Assembly (NCBI GenBank): GCA_034440615.1
Contig: JAOTOM010004005.1
Span: 15,001-79,000 of the forward strand
DNA length: 64,000 bases
Direction: 5' to 3'
Origin: Ashinkailepas kermadecensis
Lineage: Eukaryota; Arthropoda; Thecostraca; Neolepadidae
Both the position numbers and the translations under genes were made by a program. Under the pieces are notes generated by a model. That model saw nothing but the letters and a program-made list of their open reading frames with translations. It was not told the origin of the DNA and ran no database searches. Shown here one piece after another: positions 32,992-44,583 of the stretch. The stretch's first letter is position 1. Every line of letters starts with the position of its first letter.

Positions 32992-35900
32992 ATGCCTAGG
33001 GCCCTTTCAACAGAACCATTGAAGCACCTGTCGTGCAACCAATGTTTTACCCAAGATGAGGTGGAATCAGCAATTCATTATTTACGTAGTGTTGCCGACG
33101 GATCCGATCGGGTGCACAGTGAGCTGCTGAGACAGCTGAGTTCCTCTGTGGTTGTGAATCTTATACGTACTTCTAACCACAAATGGATGAATGGTAAGTA
33201 CCCTCCATCGTTGGGCCAAGCTGCAGTAGTTCCAGTCTTGAAATCTGAAAAGCGCGGCTGAAATCCCCTAGATCATCGACCAATCTCTTTGACAGCTGCT
33301 TTAGGTTAGCTATTGGAGAAACTTGTGAATTGACGCCTGTTTTGGTATCTATAAAACAAACATGACATTTTCGTAAACCGCAATGCGGTTTTCGCAAAAG
33401 TAAGAGCACCAATGACCATATTTTAACCCTCAACATCGAAGTACGCCACGCAATTAAGAGGAGGCGACACCTATGCTCTGTATTTTTACATCGAAAAGGC
33501 CTATGACACCCCGCCGCGTAGGGGTAATCCTTTTGAAGTTCCACAGGCAAGAGATCCGAGGACAGCTGTGCACTTCTTTGCAAGTCCTCGTAGAAAATCA
33601 TTGTTTTCGTTTACGAGTCGGCAACTGCCTCTCAAATTGGTTTGTCGAAGGGAACGGAGCCCGGCAAGGAAGCGTCCTGAGTGTGATCCTTTTCGGGATA
33701 ATGATCAACTATATTGGGGACTCGCGTCTTCTGAACGTTGGGTGATCCATATATGTGAATTATTTCGCTATATGATCATGTACCTCACAGACACCGCCGA
33801 TGGAACGACAGCTACAGCTAGCCGTCAGATATTTGGAGAAGTGGGGCAGTATGACCGGTTTCGTATTCTCCACAGCAAAGACTATTGCCGTGTGCTTCTG
33901 TCGCCGCCGCCTATGTTCCAATATGGAAGTCTTACTGTACGGGCAGACGATACCGGTGCAGTCGGTGGTCAGATCTCTGGGGATGGAATTCGACACACGC
34001 TTGACATACCAACAACATCCTAAAACACTGCGCGATAAGTGTGTAAAAACTCGGAACGTTTTGTAATGTGTGGTTCGTGCGATCTATCGCACAGACCGGG
34101 TTTTGCTGCTCCTGCTATACCGGTCGCTCGTTCGATCAAAGCATGACTACGCCTGTTTCATTTATGACGGAGCTTGTTTGACCTGCAAACGTACCCTGTA
34201 TACAGTCCACTACTCTGCGCTTCGCGTCTTCTCAGGGGCTTTTCTTACATCTCCAACGGCGAGGCTTCTCGCGGAAGTTCACGAGTTTCCAATCTTTCTT
34301 TCTGCACCATGAATAGCCTGGTGTGCGATATGCCTGCAAACTGCGGCAATATCAGGACCATCCAGCATACGTCCATATATTTTTATACCGCATACTAACG
34401 CTGCTCCCAAACGAACGTTCTATGAGAGCAGTTCCGTATGGAGTGCGAATGCGACAATTATTTAGGAGAGTGTAGCAAAGTTTCCATAACATGTACTTTT
34501 TGTCAGTCCCGTGAGTCTACCCTGGCATAGTACCGTAATGCTGTTCCGTAACTGTAAATGTAGCAGCCCGTAAGTGAGCCGGCCTGTCGCCCTGAACTGT
34601 AACGCGAGCCGTAACGATCCGCCAGGCGGCCGACGCTGTCGCCATCGCGGTGCAGCTGACTTAAACGTTTTAGAACAATGCCGGTCCGCTGGCCCGTGAT
34701 CTGCTGCGGAGAGCAGCTGGCCGGCCCGCGCGAACTCAGTGCACTACCCCGCCGGCAGAAGTCTCTGAACACTCAAGCTACGCGGGTCTGTCGCGAGGTC
34801 GGTCGCTCGTTCTAAATTAATAACTTATTTCGGCACTAAAATTTAGAACTAGGAAATATCGCGGTATTTCGTTGTCGTGGAACATTTTACGTATGTACTC
34901 GAGTACGTACGTGTTACGGTTCAATTGCAAAACCGGCTGCACAATATACCGTGCAGAGGACAATCTCTTTGAACAGCCGAACTGGTTGTCGTGACGCGAG
35001 GTCATAATCCTGGACTGTCACGTGGCCTATACAAAAAATTCACTACAAGTGGTGATCCGTGCCCCGGATTTTCTACAACTTCCTACGACTTTCTACAAGT
35101 GCGCCCAGACATTAGGTCATCCAACATCAAAGGATGACCTAGGATGACCATCAACACGCCTTGCAGCAGTAGGGGAAGGGATATCGACTACAATCAAGCG
35201 TAAGTCCGAGCAAAATTCCAAAATCCTTTCAAAATACCACGACCGATTTTCGACCACAAATACAGAAAATTCACTACAAGAGCGGTCTCCGGCTGCGGGG
35301 TTTTCAGCGGACTGAGTGCATTTCAACGCCTCCTCGGGAACTGATCACACCAGAAGTGGATATATCTCTCGCCTGAACAGAGAAAGCCGATAAAACACCA
35401 CATGAATTAAGAGCACTTGCCATGGAGCACATTGAGTATTACACTGGATTCGTTGCAACATACCCCGATGGATCCAGAACGTAGGCTGGCGTCGGCAACG
35501 CTTTTATTACCGGTACTGCAGTAGGATTATTTTTATTACCAGCGCATGCGAATTTATATTCTTATTAGCTTATTGCAATCTTGAATCCTCTCTGTTCCAT
35601 TGAAGTATCAGGTGATCCGCTAAGCATTATTGCGACGGATTCCCTAAGTAGCTTTTTAGCGATGAGAACACTCAACCCATCAAATCCCACTTTAAGGGAC
35701 GATTTAAAACGTCTTACCGCTGTGCACCAGACAAGTTAGAGAGTGGTGCTGTGTTGGATCTCGAGCCACGTGGGCATCTCAGGGAACGGCTTAGCTGATG
35801 ATGCTGCAAAACATGCGTCGCTAGCTCCATGCTCGCGAAACCTACCAATCCTCGTCCGTGATCACTTCCGAACCATTTCTACGTTTGTGCTTGCAAAGTG

Positions 35901-36115
35901 GGAAGCTTCTTGGAACGCGCTGGCTGGTAATACGTTGAGAGCGATAGAGGATCGTCTGGAAAAATGCAGTTCGTGCTCGCGTAGAAATAGGCGAGACGAA
36001 GTATGGTTGTGCCGCTTGAGGATGGAGCATGCATATACCGCTCACCCTTACAATGTGAAAGCAATATGCAAGCAAAATACGTACATTCATGGCATCCCGG
36101 ATCATCGGCGATAAT
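32992..36115 (+). pseudogene. Dead I/Jockey-like LINE ORF2 (RT plus RNase H)
   Basis: Across several frames: RT N-terminus at 33000-33330 (DGSDRVHSELLRQL, GKYPPSLGQAAVVPVLK, DHRPISLTAALG), palm and thumb at 33470-34060 (GARQGSVLSVILFGIMIN, FSTAKTIAVCF, VRSLGMEFDTRL) and a post-RT segment at 34070-34310 (LLYRSLVRSKHDYACFIYDGA, GAFLTSPTARLLAEVHE). The YADD-equivalent site near 33750 reads VNYFAI, so the catalytic aspartates are gone. RNase H follows at about 35440-35860 (PDGSRT, ISSHVGISGNGLADDAAKHA), then the usual C-terminal LRMEHAYTAH-type tail. About 1 kb between 34440 and 35400 exceeds the usual linker and probably includes an insertion. No ORF1 or endonuclease is seen, so the copy is 5' truncated. 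Confidence 0.8.
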
Positions 36116-37419
36116 TTATGTTCCACTAGTTTGAAGAAGCCGATCATGTTCCTGCAGTACATGTAGCCGTTGCCCTGGAACATCATCGGATCATCTCATC
36201 ATCATGACAAAACTTTATTGCAGATGCGTTGTGGGCGCTGCCGTTGTTCTGGAACATCGTTCTGCCATCACATCATCATGCCACAACATTACTAGATCCA
36301 AAACCATTGCGTGTTTAGAATATCGCATCCTAATATCATCCGACAATCACGTCCCCCGAGGGTCCTTGGAGGGTGGTCGATACCTTCTGACACGTACACC
36401 ACGCCCCCCCCCCCGCCCCAACAGTGTCAATCGCAGTGCGCTATCTACTTTTTATTCTGTATGTTTTCATCCTGTATATTATTATCCTGTATGTAGCTGC
36501 ATTCGTATTGCAAGCACCCCATAACAGACACCAGTAGCATTCAGACCAGCTAACGTAAGTAATAGGTGCTCTCGAATCCTTGTTCTTGTCCAACCTGTTC
36601 TTCAGTGCTATCTATTTTTTTCCTATGTGTTTTCTCCAGACTGTCGTAACTTGTGGTCAACACAAATTAGGTCACATCGAGGTCATCTAGGGTCACATGA
36701 CCACATATCAAATCCAGAGTCCAATATTACACTGAGTGCTGAATGCTGAAAATTATCTTGAATGTTCTACTGGGACACTTCTGAGAGCCAACATTGAAAT
36801 GCGGGTAATAAAAGGTTTTCATTTTCATGCTTTCAACTTCTCTCATGAATCCTCAAAAAAGTAAAGCAGTTTTCAATATGACCCGAGACCCACCGGCAGC
36901 CACACCACGCACTCACTGGTGTGACACACAACACTGAACACTGCAAATCAACACCAAAACTATGATTGTTTTGGTTATAAGCGCCATCTTGAAGCAAAGG
37001 TGTCAAATGTGTGTGTGGGGGGGAGGGGAGAGTGATTTTTTTTAGGGACTGCCGGACCATAGAGGTCATTTGCGCCGCCTTTAAAGCGAGTACGTTACAT
37101 GTCTGTCTATAAAGCGAGCGTTTGTGATCAAGGTGCAGGCAAGTGGACATTTACGTAAAGGAATTTTACGTTGGTTTGCGTGATATTTTAGGTGCCGAAG
37201 GCGAGGGTCTGGGTTGGGGATAGCTCTCTGATGTCTAAATGGTTTAGCTTTACCTTACTCCTCCACAAAATAATTCGTAGTTTGGCTGGGGGTGGGGGTG
37301 ATTTGAGAGTGGCGAAAAGTTGATTTTGCTTGGGTGCCGGCTTTAGCCTACTCTTATCGAAGAGCACCGAGGCGTCTTTACCGTGCGAACAAGGAGGTAA
37401 TTGTTCACACCGCCTATCA
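36116..37419. other. Unassigned sequence
   Basis: A 10 bp C run lies at 36406. 36660-36715 carries ggtcacat/tgacc words like those near 16430. 36804-36811 has aataaaag after a unique stretch, but no upstream exon is evident. Confidence 0.35.
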
Positions 37420-37499
37420 CGCCGGCCGCCGCGTGTTAGTTGTTAGTAGCGGATTCGTCTAAGCATGCCATACAGGGTTGTCAGTTGGGTTAGCACGGT

Positions 37500-37770
37500 G
37501 TTTTGCAATTCGGCTCTTCTACGTCCGCTGTACCTCTGGGTAGCCGTTTAGGTTATGAGTTGCTAGGCAAATCGGTTCATCTACGTCCGATGGCTCCTCT
37601 GGGTAGTCGTTTTACGTTATGCTAATTTTTATTTTTATTTTTCTTTATGCTTTCCTAAAGCAAGTTGGCTCATCTACTTCCGACGGCACCGCTAGGTAGC
37701 CATTTATTTCTAATTGAGAAGCAAATCGGCTCATGTACGTCCGACGCCATGCGGGGATGGCTATTTACTT
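37500..37770 (-). repeat. ~75-85 bp imperfect repeat in the LINE 3' region
   Basis: Four diverged copies of tcggctc(t/a)tctacgtccg..g(g)c.c(c/t)tctgggtagccgttta start near 37508, 37571, 37668 and 37727. They lie just beyond the RNase H/C-terminal coding of the minus-strand LINE and may be its 3' UTR repeats. Confidence 0.6.
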
Positions 37771-40700
37771 GTTTCCTACGAGTGTTTCGCGGTCATGCAT
37801 TGCGAGTTGATGATGCGAATGTTGGTGGTGTGGTGCCTGCAGTGCTCCTGCTAGCTTTGTGGCATACAGATATTCAAATAGGAATTGAAGGAGTTCTGGG
37901 TGCTTGTCACCGAGAAGCAACGGAAGCGATAGGGTGATGCCCTCTTTTTGGCAGAATGCCTTAAGTGGTTGTCTTTGAGAGCTAAAGCTACTACAGTCTA
38001 GCAGGATGTGGCTTATGCTTAACGTGGTGTTGCAGGTGCCGCAGTGCGGTGTTGTATATTGGTTACCCTCTAATTGAGGCTGTGTTAGTTTTGGGCAACC
38101 AGTTCTGAGTCTAGTGAGGATGACCTCTTTTTGTCGGTGAGATTGAGTTGATGTGTGCGATGGACCTATTGTTGGTTTGATTGCGTGGGTGTGGTTGGAT
38201 TTGTGTGGTGTTGAGTTGTGTTGTGTCCATGTGTTCTGTTGATGTTGGCGAATGTGGCGTTGTAGGAGTGCTTTGCAATCGTCTACCGAATATTCCACGC
38301 TTGGGTAAGTGTTCAATGCTAAGGCTTGCTTTGCGAGCCGGTCTGCTTCTTCGTTACCTGGGATGTTGGCGTGGGCCGGAATCCAGAGGAAGGAAAAGTT
38401 CATGTTTATGTTATTGGCCACGAGTTGTTGGATTATATCAATGAAGTGATGTGGACAGTCGTGGGTGTTGCTAATTGACTGGAGGACAGATTTGGAGTAT
38501 GAGCCAATTACTACGTTCCTAGCTTTATGTCTGATGAGAATGGTGATAGCGGCCAGAATGGCCATTGCTTCCGCGGAGTAGATGGAGAAGTTATCCGGCA
38601 GACGCTTGGAAAGTCTGAGACCTGGTCCACTGATGCCGATGCCTACCTCTGCCTCGTGCTTCGACCCATCCGTGAATACGAGTGATTTGTGTTTGTTGTC
38701 ATCGGCGAACATGTGGAAGAGGTGAAAAATTTCCGCCGATGTGATAGTGGATTTCTTCTCCAAGAGCAAGTACCCGACCTTTGGTTGACTGAAAGTTCAG
38801 AACCGCCTAATGGGCGGTCGAGGTGCAGTGGATGGTATTGCGATGTTAAGACCTGAGAGAGCCATGGAAATTTGAATGCTATTTAATGGAAGTTTGCGCG
38901 CAAATCGGCTCTTGTCGTATCTGTCAGGCGTAAAGCAGGGCTGTGCTGGATGATTTTTCATAGATTTGATGTTGATGTGGTAGCGGTACAGCTGTTGTGT
39001 CCTCCGGACGTAGAGTGGGGGTGTGTTTGAGTCCACTAGAAGACTGCTATCGGTGTGGTGCTGAGGGCATCTGCGGTGGCTCTGATGCAGCTGTTTTGGA
39101 TGATTTCTAAATTTCGGCTCTGGCTTTCTGAAATGGTGGCAAAAATGATGCTATTGTATTCTAGGATGGGTCGTATGATTGATCTGTACAATCGTAGTTG
39201 TGTTTTCCTGTCTCCACCCCAGTCTTTGCCTGCAAGTGCACGTAGTATATTGACGCGCTTCGCGCATCGCTTCGAGATGGAGGTGATGTGGGTGTTAAAA
39301 CCGAGTTTTTCGTCTAAATGTACTCCTAAGAACTTGAAGCATTTCACCTGTTCGATGGCTTTCCCATCGATTTTAAGCACAGTTTTGGGTGTTGGGCGGA
39401 GACGACTATATGTGACGGTGGCCGATTTTCCTGCCGACAGGGTGAAGCCCCAAGTTTTGCACCACTTTTCAATGTGGTCTAGTCCTGCTTGAATGGTTTT
39501 TCAGCTTTAAGGAAGCATTGTGATATTGTCCAAATGGCTATGTCGTCCGCGAAAAGAGAGTATTGAAGTGAAGTGTCAGTGTGGTCAGCAAGTATGTCGT
39601 TGATCATGATGACGAAGAGGCTCGGTGAGAGCACGCTCCCCTAAGCCAGGCCCTGCTCCTGTGTTGTGGTGTTTGATGTGACACTGCCGTATCGGACCTT
39701 AAGGGTCCTGTCTCTAAGGAAGTTGAGAATGAAGTGTGCCATGTGCCCGCGTAGGCCTATCTTGTGGAGTTTGTGTGTCAGTGGGGATTTGTGTACTCGG
39801 TCGAATGCGGCAGTGATGTCCAAGTAGGCAGCTACTGTTGTGCGTTTGATGCGTAGAACACTTTTTATGTCATGCACTAATCAATGAGATTGTCTGTAGT
39901 TGATTTTTGACGCCGGAAGCCGCACTGAAATTCGTCGAGCAGCTCGTTGTGTTCTAGAAATTTCCTCAATCGTGTGTTGACCATGCGTTCGACGAACTTG
40001 CTAGCACAGATAGTAAGTGACATGGGTCTATAACCTTTTGGGGTGGAGTGATCTTTGTGCGGCTTTGGCAATGGAATGACTACGCTGTCTCGCCAGGATG
40101 CGGGAAACATGTCGCTTTCGTACAGTTCATTTATGGCCGCTAGTAGGTACGTTAGAGAGTTTTTGCTAAGTCGTTTAAGAACTGGTAATGGATCTCGTCC
40201 GGCCCAACCGACGTGTTTCCACACTTGCTGAGGGCAAGTTGTAATTCGTGCATAGTAAACGACGGATTGTAGATCTCTCTAGTGCTAGAGCTAAAATTTG
40301 CTTTGGAGGCATGGGCGTCTAGAGCGCTTACTATAGTGGTGTCGTAGTTGCTGTTGCCAGATACGCTGGCGTAGTGTAGTTTAAAGTGGTCTACGACTTG
40401 TTGTGGGTCAGTGATGTGCTGTCCTTTCACCGTCAGCTGGGGGAATGGGCCTGGTGGTGGGCGTTTCAGGTTGAAGCGCTTCATCAGGTCCCAGATTCTG
40501 CCGGTAGGGGTGAACCTATTGAATTGAGAAGCAAAAGACTGCCAACTGTTTTGTCGCGCTGTTCGAATTGTGTACCGGCAGTGTTTTTTTAGATTGTCTG
40601 TATGCTGAGAGGTGTCCTTCGCACACGCATCTTTTTTTTTTTTTTTGTGGGCACGGCGCCGTGCGGCGATTGCCCATGGACAGTCCGGGGTCCACCATGG

Positions 40701-41580
40701 CGTAGATGCCTTTTTCCTAGGTTTGTTACTTTTTGGGACTGAGTCTCGTGCTGCTGAGCTGATGGCCCTTCGGATTGTCTCGATCTTACTGGTCTCTGGA
40801 GTTGTTAGGTTGAGGTCCACCTGTTGCTCGAATTTAGCCCAGTCCGCTCTTTTAAAGTTCCAAGATTGTCCAAATAGCTTAGTGTGGTGGATAGCGTCCG
40901 TGCTGAGCCTAATTGATATTGGGTAGTGGTCGCTCAGCCCGGGAACGTCTGAAACTGACCAGTCAAAAAGTGAGCTAAGCCGTTGGGAGCAGCACGTTAA
41001 GTCAATGCATCCGTCCGATCCTCCTAAGGTCGGGTTGTAGCGGGTGGCGGCCCCGGTGTTAAAGAAGTACTAGGATGTGGTCCGAAATAAACTGATGAAA
41101 TTCGTGCCGTCTAACGTCAGTCTGGTCGCTTCCCCAGGAGGAGTGTTTAGCATTAAAGACTCCCATAATGAGAACTGGTGGAGGGGCCTGAAGCAGCAAG
41201 TCGATCAGCACCTGTGGTGTGGGGGTTTCAGCTGACGGCGAGATGTATAGTGAAGTGATTGTGGTTTGGCAATGGGCAATTTTGAGGCCGACTGCTACGC
41301 ATTTCAGGGGAGTATTTAACGTTACTCGACGGTGAGGTATGCTCTTTGAAATGAGTATGGCTGCGCCCCATTTCCTATTTGGGCCGTTTACGTTGTCGAT
41401 GTGCCAAGTGTAATCTGGGATTTTGTTCCAAGTGGAGTCAGAATCTCGAAAGTGAATTTCTTGGAGCGCAGCTAGTAATGGTTTTTGTTGCAAGAATTCA
41501 ACTTGAATTATATGAACTTGCCTGGAAGGCCTCCGGTGTTCCACTGCAGAAAAGTCCCATTGCCGAACGCGCTTACTGAC
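37765..41580 (-). pseudogene. LINE 1 ORF2: endonuclease, RT, RNase H (broken)
   Basis: Endonuclease at 41575-40910: LQWNTGGL, ALQEIHF, then GVFNAKH where the family has GDFNA (catalytic Asp to Val), and SDHYPI. RT from about 40820: GNTSVGPDEI, PLPKPHKDHSTPKGYRPMSLT, GFRRQKSTTDN, VAAYLDITAAFDRVHKS, a stop just before GSVLSPSLFVIMIND (near 39642), and the intact LFADDIAIW (about 39555). A thumb segment follows (KFLGVHLDEKLGFNTHI, 39380-39036). RNase H at 38670-38330: VFTDGSK, SAEAMAILAA, IGSYSKSVL where a DSKS-type Asp is expected, and HANIPGNEEADRLAK. It ends with a Cys/His tail (LRTGCPKLTQ...CGTC.....HILLDC). Frames change near 41060, 40190, 39877 and 39000. It cannot make an active enzyme. 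Confidence 0.88.
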
Positions 41581-41591
41581 TGTTGGTGTTC

Positions 41592-43544
41592 CTATACTGG
41601 GGTGGTGTCGGTGTCAAGTTGGAGAGAAAGGTTGAACCGGTGAACGGATAGAGGGTTGGGAGGTGACCCAGGCAGGGGTGGTAGCTTGGATCTGGTCGCA
41701 CGGGTTCTGGGAGGGGACTGGGTAGAGTGGCGGCGGGATTTGCGCTTGGGAGGCGCGGTGGGTTCGGGTGGGATTCGTTGGTCTGGAGTTGTGGGTTCGA
41801 CGGGCTTTGAAGGAGTAGTAGGTTCAGTCTGAGTGCTGGCCTCAGACGAGGTTTTGGAGTGGGTTTGGGTGGGTGTGCAGGAGGTGGTGGGAGGTTCGGT
41901 TTGGCAGGAGGTGGTGGCCGTGGACTTGCGGGTTGTCTGGGTGGATGTTGTGGTGGCCTTGGTTCTAGGCCTTGGTTTGGGCCGGCCGGATGGGTGGGGT
42001 AGGGGCCGAGGCTCTGGAGGAGGCAGTGGAGGGAAGGCTTCAGGGTGGCGAGGTGGGCCCTGGCCGGTTGGAGGCGGTGGCGCGAAGGGGTATGGCCAGG
42101 CCCCGTGGGGGATGGGTGGGCACCGGTGGGGGATGGGGTGGGGACCGTGTCTGGGTATGATGTGTGTTGGAGAAGGGATGAGGCGGGGTGGATACTGGAA
42201 TGGTGGTGGGCATGAGTCGGGTCTAAGATGGGGTGGGAAGGGAAGAAGGCCCATTCCTCGGTGGGGTGGATGTGGGAAGCCTGGCCCGCGGTGGAAAGGG
42301 TGTGGGAGGAGGCCGGGTCGAGGGCGAAGGAGAAGTGGATAAGGGCCAGGTCTGAAGTGGAGTGGGTGTGGGAGGAGACCAGATCCTGGGTGGGGTGGGG
42401 TGGGAAGGAGTGGTGATCGGTGAGGTCGAGTGGCGGTGGGCCGGGGAGGTCGGGGATCGGTGGGGCGGTTGAGGCGAGGGTCGGAGGAACGTTGAGAAGG
42501 GAGGTGTGCCGGGCTCCGGCAGCCGGCTGCTGGTGGGATGGTAGGGCGGGTGGGAGCTGGTGTAGGAGGGGATGTGGGTTTATGTGTGGAGAGCGTCGCT
42601 GCGTAGCTTCGCCCGGCGGTAGGTGCGGTGTGCAGAGGTGCAGTTGTGGCTGTGTGAGTGTCAGTGGTGGTGTTGCGTAGGTGCTGTCGTGCTGTTGCGT
42701 GTGGCACCCGATGAGTTGCCGCATACCGGCACACATCCCTCTCGTATGCCCACTTGGGGCAGTCGGGGTCGGTGGCGGGGTGCGGCCCATCACAGCCTGC
42801 ACATTTCCTTTCGGAAGAGTTGCAGTCGGATGCCGCGTGGTGACCGGCGCAATGGCTGCATCTGGGAGTTGGTGACGCGCAAGCGCGTTCGCCATATCCA
42901 GAACGAAACAGAACCGGCACCGTAGTGGCAGAAGCACGTAGATTGCGGACCTCGTAGGCCTTGTTGTGCATGTGGACGTGTGATGGTAGGTGTGGTGAGT
43001 CGAAGGTCAGTAATAGAAGTTTGTGAGTCGAACGTGCCCTCCGTTTGATCTGGCTGATTGTAACTGTGGCGTCCAGGAGGGCTGAGGCGTCGAATAGTGC
43101 GGCGATGCTGTCAAGTGGTAAGCTATCCAGCTCTGGGGCGCAAATGTAGCCGCGGCTGGTGGCCAAGGCGCGGTGTAAGGTGAAGGAGTAGCGCTGGTTG
43201 TTAAAGTTGATTGTGTTTAGTAGAGATTGTGTGTCAGCGCTGCTCTGTGTTTGGACGATGATGTGTGTGGTGTGCATGTGGACCTTGAAGTGTGTTGAAT
43301 TAAGAATGTGTCTGAGTGTCCTCTCGAGAGTGAAAGGAGACTCATGTGTGATGTTGTGTCCTGTCTCTGTGTACGTTCCTACTAGGTAGGTGCCTTGTGT
43401 GGTGCTGGCGGCGGCCGCCATAGTGTGTAAGGGTTTGGTCCCACCCCCCGCAAGTGTCCCTCCTGACTGAAAAACTACCCGGATTCGTTGCACCCTGGAC
43501 CGAGCTTTCCCTCTCTGGTCCCTGCCCCGGCCGCAATGGCCCAA
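41592..43544 (-). CDS. LINE 1 ORF1, Gag-like RNA-binding protein
   Basis: 650 residues without a stop. Met42 (43421) begins a more natural N-terminus (MAAAASTTQGTYLVGTY); the first 41 residues overlap the GC-rich leader and may be untranslated. Residues ~60-220 resemble the fold that precedes the knuckles in I-type ORF1 proteins. Two Cys/His clusters follow at about 225-265: CSHCAGHHAASDC and CAGCDGPHPATDPDC, CCHC knuckles that bind LINE RNA. The rest (about 280-640) is Pro/Thr/Ser-rich low complexity with a tract of Pro-Arg. The opposite strand reads Gly/Trp-rich frames, which are by-products. ORF1 is intact although ORF2 is not. Confidence 0.82.
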   Translation of the reverse strand: MGHCGRGRDQRGKARSRVQRIRVVFQSGGTLAGGGTKPLHTMAAAASTTQGTYLVGTYTETGHNITHESPFTLERTLRHILNSTHFKVHMHTTHIIVQTQSSADTQSLLNTINFNNQRYSFTLHRALATSRGYICAPELDSLPLDSIAALFDASALLDATVTISQIKRRARSTHKLLLLTFDSPHLPSHVHMHNKAYEVRNLRASATTVPVLFRSGYGERACASPTPRCSHCAGHHAASDCNSSERKCAGCDGPHPATDPDCPKWAYERDVCRYAATHRVPHATARQHLRNTTTDTHTATTAPLHTAPTAGRSYAATLSTHKPTSPPTPAPTRPTIPPAAGCRSPAHLPSQRSSDPRLNRPTDPRPPRPTATRPHRSPLLPTPPHPGSGLLPHPLHFRPGPYPLLLRPRPGLLPHPFHRGPGFPHPPHRGMGLLPFPPHLRPDSCPPPFQYPPRLIPSPTHIIPRHGPHPIPHRCPPIPHGAWPYPFAPPPPTGQGPPRHPEAFPPLPPPEPRPLPHPSGRPKPRPRTKATTTSTQTTRKSTATTSCQTEPPTTSCTPTQTHSKTSSEASTQTEPTTPSKPVEPTTPDQRIPPEPTAPPKRKSRRHSTQSPPRTRATRSKLPPLPGSPPNPLSVHRFNLSLQLDTDTTPV

Positions 43545-43813
43545 GACAGTGGGCTCGACACCGTTAGCTTTCCTCCGGGGGGTAAAGGTCAGTTGGGAGA
43601 CAGAATAGTTGGGGATTTGGTGAAGGAGGTTTTCCTTCTATATTCACAGGAGTGCTCCTCTAGGGTCCTGGATCTCTTCGTGTCTTGGCTGCTTCTGCTG
43701 CTACAGGTTTGTCTTCTGCTCAAACCTTGGACCTTCCTGGATCTCTTCTTGCTTGCTGACTGCGGGCGCCGATCGTGCTCTGAGAAGAGCGGTGTTTGAT
43801 CTCGCGCCCGCGA

Positions 43814-44454
43814 CCTGGGTGTGTCAAATGTAGCAGTTTTCGTGACTATAATTGGCTGAACTCTCAAGTGGCTTGTATTTTAGATTTCCTGAGCGCCACA
43901 TATGACGACTTTAAAATGAACATAAATTGCCAAAGATAAACGTCAAGCAGACCTAGCAGATCAGGCAGTAGCCGCAGGTACAAAAGTCACGTGTCAACCG
44001 CGATAACTCGTGACCTGCAATACGTATGTTTCGCGCTTCGTCGTAGCACACTCCCTAAATGCCGTGTGTGTGTGTGAGTTTGGCCAGCCTGCCACCGTAT
44101 GGTGATGTCGGCTGTTTCCGGTAGTGTGTAGATGAATGTGGTGGTGGGTTATGGTCCATGGAACGACGTATTCGGGGGTAGAAGGAATAGGATATGTAAG
44201 GTTGACTTGATGTAAGGTGCCGAAGTTAGGTAGTTTGAAGATAACAGAGTTGAGCTGGGTAGAGGTGTGATGGGCTGTCTTGAAGTTGAGACTGTAGGTT
44301 GTTCAGATGCTGAAGGGTTCGCAGTAGTGAAGAATGACGAGACGAGAAGCCAATCCGGACGGTGCTGCTTGGGGTATGGGGTGCAGAGGGGGGGGGGGGG
44401 ATCATCGCCGTTTGAAGTGAACATTTCAAGAAAACATATAAGCACTTAGGGGAT
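43814..44454. other. Junction between two LINEs, with SINE body fragment
   Basis: 44063-44115 (plus) matches the body of the Leu/Ser-type SINE at 27783-28060 (tttggccagcctgccaccgtatggtgatgtcggctgtt). A 10 bp G run is at 44391. Nothing else is supported. Confidence 0.5.
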
Positions 44455-44583
44455 CATTTATTTTTTCCCCTTGATATATGTATGTATGCGTACAAATTTT
44501 TAAATTTTTTATTTATGAAAAACAAATTATTTATTTTTATTATTTTTTTCTTTTCCATGTCTCTTTTTGTTCCTTTTCCCCCT

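Larger units (their letters stand above)
37640..43813 (-). mobile_element. LINE 1: I/Jockey-like non-LTR retrotransposon with ORF1 and ORF2
   Basis: Coding order from the right: ORF1 (43544-41592), then ORF2 with apurinic-type endonuclease, RT, RNase H and a C-terminal tail, ending near 37765. A GC-rich 5' leader probably runs to about 43813. This order (ORF1 with zinc knuckles; EN-RT-RNase H) fits the I-like group of LINEs. Outer ends and target duplications could not be fixed. The copy is broken: ORF2 has several frameshifts, a stop before the RT GSVLSP motif, and substitutions in endonuclease and RNase H active sites. Confidence 0.88.

Noticed and set aside
41833..42680. Gly/Trp/Val-rich plus-strand frames opposite LINE 1 ORF1
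   Set aside because: They mirror the Pro/His/Thr-rich ORF1 on the minus strand, which carries real zinc knuckles.
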